Source of the DNA: a virus
DNA length: 64,000 nt
Direction: 5' to 3' (one strand)
IMG/VR virus record: IMGVR_UViG_3300005531_000004
Span: 1 to 64,000 of that record
This document shows positions 17,592-26,501 of this stretch, one piece after another; positions within the stretch are counted from its first letter, which is position 1, and each line of letters starts with the position of its first letter. Made by a program: the position numbers and the translations under genes. The notes beneath the pieces are model-generated. The model was not told the origin of the DNA and did no database searches. It worked only from the letters and a program-made list of their open reading frames with translations.

Positions 17592-19049
17592 TTACACCAT
17601 CGGCTTCCGCCAAGTGATAAATTTCCAGCCGCCTCGACCGTTGGGGATATATCCTTTTCCAGCAATTTCCAGATATCCCTTAGGGTCCATTTGTCTGTTG
17701 AGATTCTTAGGCTTTACAGGCACATATTGTGGTTGTCCAGCAGAAGCCGCTGCCTTATCTACAACTGCTTGAGCTTCTTGCTTATCATTCTTTGCAGCAA
17801 TACGTCCCGCTGCACTACCACCCTTCGCATGATCTGGGTACATAGAGTTAGCTGTTTCACGAACAATACGTTCTGCGATACTTTCAACTTTTGTACGGTG
17901 GTAGTTTAAAATCTTTTCCTTGTTAGGAGTCTTTTCTCCCCACAATGCTTTCATCTGAGTTCTGTAAGCATTGTCTTTTTCCAACTCTTGTCTCAAGTTG
18001 TAAAGAATAGTGTTAGCAAGAGGACGAAGATTTTCAGTCTTAAACGCCTTGAAATAAGGAGTCTTACGAAGGTTGCCTAGGTGTGATCCAAGAGCCTTCG
18101 CACTGGTAGTATCTACTTCCTTACCAACAGCTTCTTGAAACTGTTTGGTTTGCTTACTAGTAAATTCTTCTTTTTCTTTTGCAAATTGAGCACGTTCTTC
18201 TAGAAGCTTCAATCTTTCAGGATCAGACTGGGTGCTTTTCTGTTTTTGAACAGAATTCTTTAGATCACCAAACCACGCCTGAATATCTTCAACAAGAGCC
18301 TTTGCAGTCTTAATTGAACCTTCATCACCTTTAGCAATAGCGTCTGACAAATCCTTCAATACACCGGGAAGGTTTGCCTGCTCCAAAAATGATACTTGGT
18401 GAGGAGTTAATGCTTGAACATAACCTTTTGGGTCTACTTCTTTAATCTTATCGAGAATAGGGTTTGCTAGCTGAATAAACTGAGCAGTCTTACCCTCACT
18501 CTTCATGTCTTCATAAATGTTGTTAATTAATTGAGTATGACTCTGACCACCTTCATAAAGTAGACGGTCGCTTTCTGTCACACTATTAACAATATTCTGA
18601 AGTTTATCATAACCTTCTTGACCACCAACCAAATCAATAAATGCTTTGGCTTCTTCCATGGCCTGAACACTTGGAAAGTACTGCTTAGCAGCTTCCCATC
18701 GCTCATAGTTTCCATGGATAAGCTTTACCAAAGCTGCGTTTGCTTTTGGATTAGCGTCACGGAAAGCTTTCAATGCCTTACGTACTTCGGCGGGAGTTTT
18801 AGCATTCCCCGGTAAGTCATCATCCGTTTCTGTAGAAGATGCTTCTTTAGTTTCTCCCTTAGGAGAACCTTCCGTAGTAGTTTTATCTGAGTCGGTTGCA
18901 GTAGTATCTGTACTATCTACACTAGAATCTACATTGTCTGAATCGTTAGTTGTATCCGTAGTAGAAGTTGTATCAACGCTAGCGTCTACGGTTGTAGAGC
19001 TTGAAGCGGAATCTTCTAGTCCAGCAAAATCTAAAACATCTGCTGCCAT
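17592..19049 (-). CDS. scaffolding-like protein
   Basis: A 485-residue acidic protein between portal and capsid genes, the usual place of the scaffold. Residues 1-75 are a low-complexity Ser/Thr/Asp tract. The remainder is predicted helix with charged coiled coils (RLKLLEERAQFAKEKEEFTS) and a basic C-terminus. Scaffolds share architecture rather than motifs, so the call rests on composition and position. It has an AAGGAG ribosome site after GACTCA. Confidence 0.65.
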   Translation of the reverse strand: MAADVLDFAGLEDSASSSTTVDASVDTTSTTDTTNDSDNVDSSVDSTDTTATDSDKTTTEGSPKGETKEASSTETDDDLPGNAKTPAEVRKALKAFRDANPKANAALVKLIHGNYERWEAAKQYFPSVQAMEEAKAFIDLVGGQEGYDKLQNIVNSVTESDRLLYEGGQSHTQLINNIYEDMKSEGKTAQFIQLANPILDKIKEVDPKGYVQALTPHQVSFLEQANLPGVLKDLSDAIAKGDEGSIKTAKALVEDIQAWFGDLKNSVQKQKSTQSDPERLKLLEERAQFAKEKEEFTSKQTKQFQEAVGKEVDTTSAKALGSHLGNLRKTPYFKAFKTENLRPLANTILYNLRQELEKDNAYRTQMKALWGEKTPNKEKILNYHRTKVESIAERIVRETANSMYPDHAKGGSAAGRIAAKNDKQEAQAVVDKAAASAGQPQYVPVKPKNLNRQMDPKGYLEIAGKGYIPNGRGGWKFITWRKPMV

Positions 19050-19071
19050 TTAAAGGAATCTCCTTGAGTCT

Positions 19072-19593
19072 TTATAATTGCTTGTGCTGTTTTGTAACTT
19101 CTGCACATAAAGCAATAAATTGCTTGAAAGGAAGAGTGCGTTTGGCATAGTTAATCTCTGTACAACATGGGACACAATTATGTAAAACATATCCCTGTGT
19201 GTTATCTAGACGATCTATACCATTATATTTGTAAATATCTCCACTAACTGTTGTTAGAGTTTTTGTGGGCTTTCTTCCTGTATAATAACAATTAGAGCTT
19301 GTAATATTTCTAAATTGCTCTTCTGTTAATTTAAATTCTAAGTCTTTCTTTCTTGCATTTAACTTATAAGTACGAAAGAGTAATGTAAAAGCTGCATTAT
19401 CTACTTCTCTCAAACATCCACAACTCTTAGACGTACCTTTTATCAATCTTTGTGTTGGTACAACTACTTTATTTCCACAGGTACATACACAATTCCACTG
19501 TGGACTTTTAGGAGTATTTGGTGCTCTAGATACAACCGTTAGTTTACCAAATATTTTTCCTACTAAACTCTTTGCTTTTATTCTTTTATCCAT
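19072..19593 (-). CDS. HNH homing endonuclease with an N-terminal Cys-rich domain
   Basis: A 173-residue protein. The N-terminal domain has the KIFGKLTVVSRAPNT...WNCVCTCGNK...SCGCLRE pattern found in many phage HNH proteins. The C-terminal part, with SNCYYTGRKP, GIDRLDNTQGYVLHNCVPCC and TEINYAKRTLPFKQFI, is the HNH core with a Cys-rich end. It lies between portal and scaffold genes, with kissing-loop copy B before its ATG. Confidence 0.82.
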   Translation of the reverse strand: MDKRIKAKSLVGKIFGKLTVVSRAPNTPKSPQWNCVCTCGNKVVVPTQRLIKGTSKSCGCLREVDNAAFTLLFRTYKLNARKKDLEFKLTEEQFRNITSSNCYYTGRKPTKTLTTVSGDIYKYNGIDRLDNTQGYVLHNCVPCCTEINYAKRTLPFKQFIALCAEVTKQHKQL

Positions 19594-19600
19594 TTATATA

Positions 19601-19645
19601 ACTTCCTAGAAAAGTCGGAAAGAGGATTGTTCTAGGCAACCCTCT
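19601..19645 (-). promoter_or_regulatory. kissing-loop leader element, copy B
   Basis: On the minus transcript hairpin 1 is AGAGGGUUG-CCUAGAA-CAAUCCUCU (9 pairs with one G-U) and hairpin 2 is ACUU-UUCUAGG-AAGU. The seven-base loops are exact complements. AGGAAG, the only ribosome site, spans hairpin 2 and lies about 10 bases before the ATG at 19593. Another hairpin (TTCAAAGG...CCTTTGAA, about 19658-19676) lies just after the portal stop. Confidence 0.72.
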
Positions 19646-19678
19646 TCCCTGTTCAAAGGAGCAACCCTTTGAAATATT

Positions 19679-22324
19679 TTACCCGTTATCTCTCATAGCA
19701 TCAGGAATGCTTTTAGCAGCAATTTTATCATTTAATTGTTGTTTTTGATGCTCAGCAAAATCTTCTGGAGTAGCATCTACATTCATTTTCTTCAACAATT
19801 GAATTGCCACGTTAGTTGGCATCTTGTCTACTGGGGCGCTTATGCTTTCAGAAGGTGGTTTAGTTTCTGGTTTAGCGTTAGCTGCGGCAATCTTCTTTGC
19901 CATAGCCAAATGCTCTTGCCAGTGAAGGTGTACGTTTTCGTAAGCTTCCTTCTGTTCTGGTGTACCAAATTTAAACTTCTGACCTTCATTACTATTCATC
20001 CAGCTAAAGCATACATCGGCTTCAACCGCATGATTTTCACTTTCATCTTGTGCAATAGGCACTGTGCTTACCTGAGGAGGTAGAGCTTCAATAGCCTGTT
20101 GCAATTGCTGCATCACTTGTGGAGCAGCTTGCATTTCTTGAGGTAGTGGTTGACCACTCACAGCCGCAGCTTGTTGTGCTTGCTGATAGCCTTGTTGAGC
20201 TTGTTCCATCTGTTGCTGGGCCATTAACTTTTGAGGGTTATCTGTAGGTCCACTACGCAAAAGGATTTCAAATTCATTCTTCTGCTTAGTAACAGAAATT
20301 GCTCCCGGTATCTTGAAGTCTTTCATTCTGATACCGTCAGCCAATACTGGTAGGTTCTCTGTTGAGAATAACCATTGAGCTAGTGCAGGCTGTTGCATAG
20401 CTGTATCTATCATTTCAAGAAGCTTGCGCTCTCTCTGCTGCCATGATTCAGGGAATGCAGGGTTAGATTCGGCATAACACAGAACCTTACCTTTTGATAG
20501 GTTGGCAGTGTTAACAGTAATGTTTTTGTTTTGCCCATCGGGGCCAGTTGTTACCAACTGAGAAAAACTCTTACCGTCACGGCATTCAGCCGCGCATTTA
20601 ACCGCTTGTCTAGCAGCTTCTGCAAACAAATCCTGAACCGCATTCCAAGGGCACCCTACTCTCTGTAGAGCCTGATCACGCTGAATAACTGCATTTCCTA
20701 CAGTTTCTTCACCAGTAGCAGCACCAAACAAAGAAGGAAGTGCTCCAGAAATTTCTTCTGAAACAGAGGTAATAAACCACTTAATAAAATCACCAAGAGC
20801 ATTTTGTGGTTGTGGAGTTTCTTCCACAAACATGTATTGATCACGAGATGTTAGTCCCGGCTGAACCATAAATGGCCCAGAGGTTCCCGGCGTATTAGGC
20901 GACTTCTTCATAGCTTCCATATCGAAAGCTTCTGCGTTATACCATTTCTTAGGCACTGTACGCTTGAAGAAATCATCCATCAAATCTACCCAATCATTAA
21001 TTCTCTTTTGTACAGAGATAAGAGCAGTTCCCATGGCTCTTCTGTTTTGGCCTTTGCCAGCGAAAGGATGAGCGATGGCTATATGGTCGTCCATGCTTTC
21101 GTTTCTAGAAAAGGCATATTCAGAACCTACTTTAACAAGTAAGCAACCATTTGGGAAATTCTCCAACAATTCTGCTCTTACATGGTCTTCAATGCTGTCA
21201 TCATTAAACATAGAAGGTCTGAACCAAGTATGAGTAACAGTGACATGTCTCGCAAATGAATCACCAGTAACATAGGCTCCTAAAACAGCCTGTCTAGTGT
21301 TTTCACGCGCAATTCTATCTAATTCAGATTCAGATTGATTTTTACCTGATGGCTTAATCTTATCTGCAATCCAAGGGTATCTTGCTCTTGCAATTACAAA
21401 GTCAATATCTTCAAAAATCTGAACAAACTGCATATCACATAGATTATCTACAGCAATAGGGACTTTATGATCCAACTTGCCGTATGCAGTCGTTACTTCT
21501 CGTCCTAGCGGTTTTTTGTTAATTACCGGAGTAGGCTTTAATGCTTGATCTGCATCTTGCCCTAACTTCTCTTCTACACTGATATCTGGTTGTACTAATG
21601 ATTCAGTTTGATTTAAAATCTCGTCAAGTTCTTCTTGTCCAGTAGGTGTAGCAGACGGAGGAGTGAGATGATCCTGAGGCACTGTAGGTGCGTTTGCATC
21701 ATCATCTTCAAACCCGTACTTTTGACCGTTCAACTCATATCGAGTCCACAGCAATACACGGTCTTCATTCCAAAAAATTCTAGAAACATCTACCAATAAC
21801 TGATGTAGATTATTGTTTCTTGCCCATATCATTTTAAAATTGTCTGCTTCTTCAGCAGCAATGATATCTGGGCCATAATTAGGGTTATCAGGGAAAAATT
21901 CTATCTTAGGTACTTCACGCGACAAAGCTGCAACAATAATGTCACCCTTTGGTCCGTAAACGTTAGTTTCATAAATACCATTATTCGCTAGCTGTTGTTG
22001 GGCACCATATCCGGTGTTATTTCCCGGTAATATCCACCCTCCCTGTTTCCCTCGGAACAGGTGTTGGTATCCACGATCAAAATGTATAGCTTCCCATGCC
22101 TGTTCTACTTCAAGTCTGCGTGCAGCCACGTCTGTCTTTGTAGCGACGTTATCTAGCTGCACCAACGCATTCTTAGCTTCTTCTGACAACTCTGCGAAAG
22201 GTTCAGGGCTATAGTCAAATGAAGCATAAACTCCAATAGGACTGTCTTCTGGTTTTTCTGGTTGTATAGGAGAAGCAACATCTGTGGCATTGGAAGGCAC
22301 ATCTGTGTTAAATTCTTCGGGCAT
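19679..22324 (-). CDS. portal protein
   Basis: An 881-residue protein, the only candidate for the dodecameric head vertex: it lies between terminase and scaffold/capsid genes. The N-terminal half has typical portal stretches (DNFKMIWARNNNLHQLLVDV, WTRYELNGQKYG). The central region RAMGTALISVQKRINDWVDL followed by a long helix matches the portal core. The C-terminal 200 residues are Gln/Ala-rich (MEQAQQGYQQAQQAAAVSGQ), consistent with a barrel extension. It is longer than T7-type portals (about 540) and nearer the large podovirus portals. Confidence 0.75.
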   Translation of the reverse strand: MPEEFNTDVPSNATDVASPIQPEKPEDSPIGVYASFDYSPEPFAELSEEAKNALVQLDNVATKTDVAARRLEVEQAWEAIHFDRGYQHLFRGKQGGWILPGNNTGYGAQQQLANNGIYETNVYGPKGDIIVAALSREVPKIEFFPDNPNYGPDIIAAEEADNFKMIWARNNNLHQLLVDVSRIFWNEDRVLLWTRYELNGQKYGFEDDDANAPTVPQDHLTPPSATPTGQEELDEILNQTESLVQPDISVEEKLGQDADQALKPTPVINKKPLGREVTTAYGKLDHKVPIAVDNLCDMQFVQIFEDIDFVIARARYPWIADKIKPSGKNQSESELDRIARENTRQAVLGAYVTGDSFARHVTVTHTWFRPSMFNDDSIEDHVRAELLENFPNGCLLVKVGSEYAFSRNESMDDHIAIAHPFAGKGQNRRAMGTALISVQKRINDWVDLMDDFFKRTVPKKWYNAEAFDMEAMKKSPNTPGTSGPFMVQPGLTSRDQYMFVEETPQPQNALGDFIKWFITSVSEEISGALPSLFGAATGEETVGNAVIQRDQALQRVGCPWNAVQDLFAEAARQAVKCAAECRDGKSFSQLVTTGPDGQNKNITVNTANLSKGKVLCYAESNPAFPESWQQRERKLLEMIDTAMQQPALAQWLFSTENLPVLADGIRMKDFKIPGAISVTKQKNEFEILLRSGPTDNPQKLMAQQQMEQAQQGYQQAQQAAAVSGQPLPQEMQAAPQVMQQLQQAIEALPPQVSTVPIAQDESENHAVEADVCFSWMNSNEGQKFKFGTPEQKEAYENVHLHWQEHLAMAKKIAAANAKPETKPPSESISAPVDKMPTNVAIQLLKKMNVDATPEDFAEHQKQQLNDKIAAKSIPDAMRDNG

Positions 22325-22338
22325 GTACCTTCCTTAAA

Positions 22339-22791
22339 TTATTTATTAAAATTTTCCAAGTATTTTGCGGCGTTTCTACATATAGTAGCATTGTCTTTAA
22401 AAGCTCCTAAACCTATATTGCATCCTATGTGTATTATGCCTCTAACACATTTTCCACAAGTTTTACTTTTAGGGCAACAAGAATGATCATGGTCTATATA
22501 AATCTGTACTTTGCCATCCAAAAATAAAACCAATGGAAGTTTACATATAGGACACACGCCGTTTTGTTCTTGGATTTTTCTAAGAATATCTTCCTCAGAT
22601 AATTTATAAGATAATTTCCAATGCCTAAAAGTATGATAGTTAGGATCGTGAATTTTGGCCGTTGGGTCAATGGGTCTACCACCTCCCCAATTAATATTTA
22701 GGGATTTACATTCACGACTACAATAAACTCTGTTTACACTGGGATATGTGTATATGTTTACACCACATCCCTTACATTTTACTACAACCAT
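22339..22791 (-). CDS. HNH homing endonuclease, endonuclease VII type
   Basis: A protein of 150 residues when started at ATG 22791 (MVVVKCKGCGVNI), eight bases after AGGAG. An earlier in-frame ATG would lie upstream of the hairpins and is unlikely. It has two Cys pairs at the start, then NGVCPICKLPLVLF, IYIDHDHSCCPKSKTCGKCV and IIHIGCNIGLGAFKDN, the full Cys4/HNH layout. It is located just upstream of the portal gene, with kissing-loop copy D. Confidence 0.87.
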   Translation of the reverse strand: MVVVKCKGCGVNIYTYPSVNRVYCSRECKSLNINWGGGRPIDPTAKIHDPNYHTFRHWKLSYKLSEEDILRKIQEQNGVCPICKLPLVLFLDGKVQIYIDHDHSCCPKSKTCGKCVRGIIHIGCNIGLGAFKDNATICRNAAKYLENFNK

Positions 22792-22795
22792 TACA

Positions 22796-22837
22796 ACTCT
22801 CCTTACATAGAGTTTGGGGAGTGTGTAAGCACTCCCC
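22796..22837 (-). promoter_or_regulatory. kissing-loop leader element, copy D
   Basis: On the minus transcript hairpin 1 is GGGGAGUG-CUUACA-CACUCCCC (8 perfect pairs). Hairpin 2 is ACUCU-AUGUAAGG-AGAGU, four bases before the ATG. CUUACA pairs exactly with UGUAAG in the second loop, next to the AGGAG ribosome site. Upstream is a small hairpin with the loop CCUAAUUAA (about 22846-22862); the same loop occurs in the hairpin upstream of copy E. Confidence 0.75.
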
Positions 22838-22867
22838 GCCATCAGTTAATTAGGCTGACAGCAAACT

Positions 22868-23074
22868 TTAAGCGTTAATGTTCGCGGCGAAATTCGCCTT
22901 TTTACGCATCTTACCGGAATATTCGTCTTTATGAGACTTAATATGGTGAGCATACTCTAAAGGAGAATCGTACCCTGCTGAATGTGCAGCACGAGTAAGA
23001 GAACCTTCCGTTCCCTTTTCTTTCATCTTCTTTGTTGCTTTTTGTGCCCACTTATGTCCAAGTCCAGTAGCCAT
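22868..23074 (-). CDS. small basic hypothetical protein
   Basis: A 68-residue Lys/His/Ala-rich protein (TRAAHSAGYDSPLEYAHHIK). No family recognised. It starts directly after the stop of the 55-residue gene at 23075. Three small genes lie in tandem between terminase and portal, so these are probably minor virion or packaging-related proteins. Confidence 0.5.
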   Translation of the reverse strand: MATGLGHKWAQKATKKMKEKGTEGSLTRAAHSAGYDSPLEYAHHIKSHKDEYSGKMRKKANFAANINA

Positions 23075-23242
23075 CTATTCTTCCTTTTTCTTTTTCTTGG
23101 CGTAGCTAAACTTTTTATCTTTTCTCTCTGGAAGATGGGAAAAATCGGTGGCACTATCCCATTCTTTAAGAGCAGACTCTCCACCTACCTTTTCAGGATG
23201 AGCGTGGAGATATCTTTGCTGCGCCTTCGATGCAAATGGCAT
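23075..23242 (-). CDS. short phage protein with SKAQQRYLHAHPE motif
   Basis: An unreported-size ORF of 55 residues starting MPFASKAQQRYLHAHPEKVG and ending in a Lys-rich tail. The SKAQQR motif recurs in small proteins near terminase and portal genes of many phages, from my general knowledge. Its ATG overlaps the stop of the upstream gene (TAATG) and its stop abuts the ATG of the next, which strongly supports translation. Confidence 0.65.
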   Translation of the reverse strand: MPFASKAQQRYLHAHPEKVGGESALKEWDSATDFSHLPERKDKKFSYAKKKKKEE

Positions 23243-23715
23243 TAAGCCAATCTAGGCATTCTAAAACCATCAGACTCTGGGCCTTCTGGTTCGCCGCCTA
23301 GCATAGCGTCTTCTGGATTTTGCTCAGCAGGGTTTTCTTCTGCTCCACCTAGCATACCTGCGGCTTGATGAGCATCCTTAGATGATGCATGTGAACTCTT
23401 ATGTACGTGACCATCGGCATGAGTTGAGGTTACGTGATGTTGGTTTGCACCGTGATCATGGGCTACATGAACGCTGGTTGCTTTACCATGGGCTCCTACT
23501 ACTGACTGAGGTGCCTCATTTTGATTCATCTCATCGGAACCTTCAACTTGACCTTCTTGTTCACCCGCTTCAAATTCTGGAGACTCCTGCTTTTCATGGT
23601 CAGGAGCCATTTTCTTCATTGAACCTTCTTCTTCGGCTGGGTGGTGCTGATCATACTTTTTCTGACGAAAACGTGAACCAAATGTTTTCTGCTTGTCTGC
23701 TGTTTGAAATGCCAT
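23242..23715 (-). CDS. acidic, histidine-rich hypothetical protein
   Basis: A 157-residue hydrophilic protein with a His cluster between residues 80 and 115 (VHVAHDHGANQHHVTSTHAD, then GHVHKSSHAS) and acidic stretches on both sides. The composition suggests a disordered, possibly metal-binding virion protein. No family recognised. It starts three bases after its upstream neighbour ends and is coupled to the following gene by TAATG. Confidence 0.5.
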   Translation of the reverse strand: MAFQTADKQKTFGSRFRQKKYDQHHPAEEEGSMKKMAPDHEKQESPEFEAGEQEGQVEGSDEMNQNEAPQSVVGAHGKATSVHVAHDHGANQHHVTSTHADGHVHKSSHASSKDAHQAAGMLGGAEENPAEQNPEDAMLGGEPEGPESDGFRMPRLA

Positions 23716-23718
23716 AAT

Positions 23719-24186
23719 TTATCCTTGAGAATCTTGTTTAGCAGCCTTTTCCGCTTCATCTTCTGCTTTCATCTGCTCTTCATGCTGTTGATTCAATTGC
23801 TGCCATCTAGTCATGATAGGAGGATTGGATAGAAAATCTTTAGCTGAAAAGGTAGGCTTTGTAGGCTTCTGATACGCTACCACCTCGGCACCCTGTACGG
23901 ATGCGCGGGGTAAAATGGTTAATTCATAGAGAGCAACTTTAGATATTAGCTGTTGCTTTTCTTCTCTTAGATTGGCTATAACTACGTCCTTATCTTGCAA
24001 GCGTCTTTCATAATCTTGGCGCAGCATTACGAGGTCTGTTTCTAGTCTATCTATAAGCTTTTCTGAAAATGAGTCCAAAAGGTTTGATTTTTCAACCTTT
24101 TTATTTTTGGCTTTCTTCTTAGTGGTATTTTTCATATACCATTCGCCTGTTTCTTTGTTTTTTCTCAAACCTTTTGGTCTACCCAT
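23719..24186 (-). CDS. hypothetical protein with GRPKG AT-hook-like N-terminus and coiled coil
   Basis: Taking ATG 24186 gives MGRPKGLRKNKETGEWYM, almost identical to the start of the early protein at 49807 and containing the AT-hook core GRPKG. Then follow a Lys-rich linker, a coiled coil (LVMLRQDYERRLQDKDVVIA) and a Pro-rich end. An ATG 8 codons upstream is in frame but overlaps the endonuclease and lacks homology. It might bind DNA near terminase, by inference only. Confidence 0.5.
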   Translation of the reverse strand: MGRPKGLRKNKETGEWYMKNTTKKKAKNKKVEKSNLLDSFSEKLIDRLETDLVMLRQDYERRLQDKDVVIANLREEKQQLISKVALYELTILPRASVQGAEVVAYQKPTKPTFSAKDFLSNPPIMTRWQQLNQQHEEQMKAEDEAEKAAKQDSQG

Positions 24187-24199
24187 CTTTTTCTGAGTC

Positions 24200-24709
24200 C
24201 TATTGCTCACGCATCTTACGGTTGATATAGTATCTATGCATACATCTTTTACAACGTCTTACGCCATTTAATATGTATGTATTTTGATCATCTAAAGGAT
24301 GACCATGAATGCAGTGTGTTTTTAATTCTCTCTTAGGTATTCCTGCTGTTCTTCTCCACTTGTCTTTATAGCAGAGTTGGCATAATCCTAAGGCTTTATG
24401 TTTTCTATCGGGATGACATTGCGCTTTTTTATTCTTGCCTTTATAGCGTGGAGGGTTATCACCTCCATTGGTCAAATTTCGTAATATACCCGTATTTAAA
24501 TCTAATCTTCCAAAGTATTCTATAAAGAATACCTCTGCTTCTAAAGCCTCTTCTTCCGAATTATAATATTGTATTATAATTCTAGATTTGTCTTTAGGTA
24601 CATCAGAGCAATGAAAATACTTTGTGTATGCTCGATGTCTTGTGCCCTTTCCCACATAATAAGGGGTACCATCTTCACGTAGCCAAAAATAACAATAAAA
24701 TTTATTCAT
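24200..24709 (-). CDS. GIY-YIG homing endonuclease
   Basis: A 169-residue protein with FYCYFWLREDGTPYYVGKGT, RAYTKYFH, AEVFFIEYFGRLDLNTGILR and LTNGGDNPP, the GIY-YIG core. Then come CHPDRKHKALGLCQLCY and a final CKRCMHRYY zinc-type segment. It is related to the enzyme at 4729-5268. The ATG is 24709; a TTG five codons earlier falls in the leader hairpin. It lies between terminase and the GRPKG gene, with kissing-loop copy E. Confidence 0.88.
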   Translation of the reverse strand: MNKFYCYFWLREDGTPYYVGKGTRHRAYTKYFHCSDVPKDKSRIIIQYYNSEEEALEAEVFFIEYFGRLDLNTGILRNLTNGGDNPPRYKGKNKKAQCHPDRKHKALGLCQLCYKDKWRRTAGIPKRELKTHCIHGHPLDDQNTYILNGVRRCKRCMHRYYINRKMREQ

Positions 24710-24713
24710 TTTT

Positions 24714-24754
24714 CTTTCCGACAAAAGTTAGTGAGGAGTGTGTCGGCACTCCCC
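24714..24754 (-). promoter_or_regulatory. kissing-loop leader element, copy E
   Basis: On the minus transcript hairpin 1 is GGGGAGUG-CCGACA-CACUCCUC (one G-U) and hairpin 2 is CUUU-UGUCGG-AAAG, ending four bases before the ATG. The loops CCGACA and UGUCGG are exact complements. The stem of hairpin 1 is nearly the same as in copy D although the loop differs, and the downstream gene is GIY-YIG rather than HNH. Confidence 0.72.
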
Positions 24755-24765
24755 ACCGTGTAACA

Positions 24766-24790
24766 ATCAAAAGTTAATTAGGCTTTTGAT
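24766..24790 (-). terminator. hairpin after the large terminase gene
   Basis: A perfect 8-pair stem (ATCAAAAG...CTTTTGAT) with the nine-base loop CCTAATTAA on the minus strand, 12 bases after the terminase stop. There is no clear U-run, so it may stabilise or process RNA rather than terminate. The same loop recurs upstream of kissing-loop copy D. Confidence 0.45.
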
Positions 24791-24802
24791 AAAATCATAC
24801 TA

Positions 24803-26500
24803 CTAACTATTATTTAACTTGCTTACCCACACTGGCTCTTTTGTCTGAGTGAACACTGTACTTCTGTTTGCTTGTTCCGCTGCTAATTTCATTAAATAAA
24901 AATGTTTAGCCAGAGGATCAAGAGTTTCAGCGTGTGCCATCAATAATTCTTCTCTTGGTTGTCGTTTAGACGCTAGCATTCCATAAAGACCTAGCCTAAA
25001 ACCGTCATAACAGTCGTCGCCTTTAGCACTGGTCTTCAAAACGTCATCCATCAAATCAGGATCACGCATTAATGTAGGAATTGCAGTTATAATATCTTTG
25101 CAAGTATCAAGGATTACTAACTCACCGTTCTTTAGTAAGTTATACATCAATGAGGCTGATCCGATACGATCTTGCGTGCCTCTAGTAACTGGAGGTAATC
25201 CAACTTCTCTAAGTGAACGAGAATACTCATCGGCTGGAGTATGTCCAAAACCATCCATCTGTCTATTAAACTTTTCGTGAGAGAAGTAAATAGCTTTTAA
25301 TTTTACTGGATAGCCTGTAGGATACTCAGGAGTAGAAAATGGCAACTTACAACTTTTAGCTAGCAAGTTAGCCCACTCTCTATGAGCTTTTCCGCCTGTA
25401 GTAACTATTTCTTTAAAGCATACTACTTTAGTTCTATACTCACCATTCAGAGTCTTAACATCTGCTCTTGTAAATAAATAAGCAGCGTTAGCGTGTCCCA
25501 TACCCCAGTCTTGGCTGGCCCATACGGGTTGCCATGGTTGCCATATAATAGCTTCGGGGTCTTCTCTCAGATTGATTACGTGGTAATCTTCTGACCACAC
25601 ATCAAAATACTGTCCCTCTACTGGCCCATCAAGACCAAGTAGCATTTTATCTCTCTTGGCTTTAGGGAAAGTATTAAGACGAGCAATGATGCCGGGATCA
25701 CGCTCTAATAACTTAGGATTATCTAATACGGTAGTTCTATTATAAGCCCATTCATTAGGATCATATATTAAGCGCCAATCTCCTGTTTCAAATGTCCACC
25801 AGTAGCCGTTATCATCCTTCTTGGCATCTTCTGGCTTTTGCCATGGTTCTTTTTGCACGAATACCGTGTTGTAGTATTCGTAAAAAGGACCAAGAGGGTT
25901 GGTACAACCAACCATACAGGGTAATGGCATGTGCCCATGTTTATTAGGAACACAGGATGCATTAACGGTGTTACGAGAACGTAACATCATCCACGCATCG
26001 GGAGAAAACTGACCACATTCGTCTACTAATATGCCGGGGTAAGCTTGTCCAAGATACTGTTCAATATCTCTTTCTTTGTTGTTCTGGCAATGACCAAAAA
26101 CAACACGCGAACCATTAACTAATGTAGCAACGTGTTTAGTAGAATCATAACTATAAAGTTCTTCTGGTACAAAAGCTTTAAAATCGGCAATTGCGCCTGA
26201 TTCCAATTCTTTAAATGTACGTCGAAGAATTAAAATATCACATTTTTCCCAAGCCATGCAGTAATTCATGACAAGAAACATCATCCAGCCGCTTGTCTTA
26301 CCAGAACGGATACCGCCCACGGCAAGGCACTGAGGAGCAGCCGGAACTATGTATTGAATTCCATCTCGGACCTTCAATCTCCATAGTTCCATCTGTTTAG
26401 CTTGGTGTTTAAACTTTTTACTAATATCCAGCGTGCCATCAGCAGAAATATAAGGAGATATGTCCTTTTTAGGTTCTTTAGTTGCTGTTTTTCTAGGCAT
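24803..26500 (-). CDS. terminase large subunit
   Basis: A 565-residue packaging motor. The Walker A motif GGIRSGKT is at residues 62-69, Walker B GILVDE ends at residues 160-161, and the coupling motif VGCTNP is near 198. The nuclease domain begins at WASQDWG (Asp331). The enzyme pumps DNA into the head through the portal and cuts the concatemer. A probable small subunit gene starts one base before it, and the portal lies 2.5 kb downstream. Confidence 0.92.
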   Translation of the reverse strand: MPRKTATKEPKKDISPYISADGTLDISKKFKHQAKQMELWRLKVRDGIQYIVPAAPQCLAVGGIRSGKTSGWMMFLVMNYCMAWEKCDILILRRTFKELESGAIADFKAFVPEELYSYDSTKHVATLVNGSRVVFGHCQNNKERDIEQYLGQAYPGILVDECGQFSPDAWMMLRSRNTVNASCVPNKHGHMPLPCMVGCTNPLGPFYEYYNTVFVQKEPWQKPEDAKKDDNGYWWTFETGDWRLIYDPNEWAYNRTTVLDNPKLLERDPGIIARLNTFPKAKRDKMLLGLDGPVEGQYFDVWSEDYHVINLREDPEAIIWQPWQPVWASQDWGMGHANAAYLFTRADVKTLNGEYRTKVVCFKEIVTTGGKAHREWANLLAKSCKLPFSTPEYPTGYPVKLKAIYFSHEKFNRQMDGFGHTPADEYSRSLREVGLPPVTRGTQDRIGSASLMYNLLKNGELVILDTCKDIITAIPTLMRDPDLMDDVLKTSAKGDDCYDGFRLGLYGMLASKRQPREELLMAHAETLDPLAKHFYLMKLAAEQANRSTVFTQTKEPVWVSKLNNS

Positions 26501-26501
26501 T

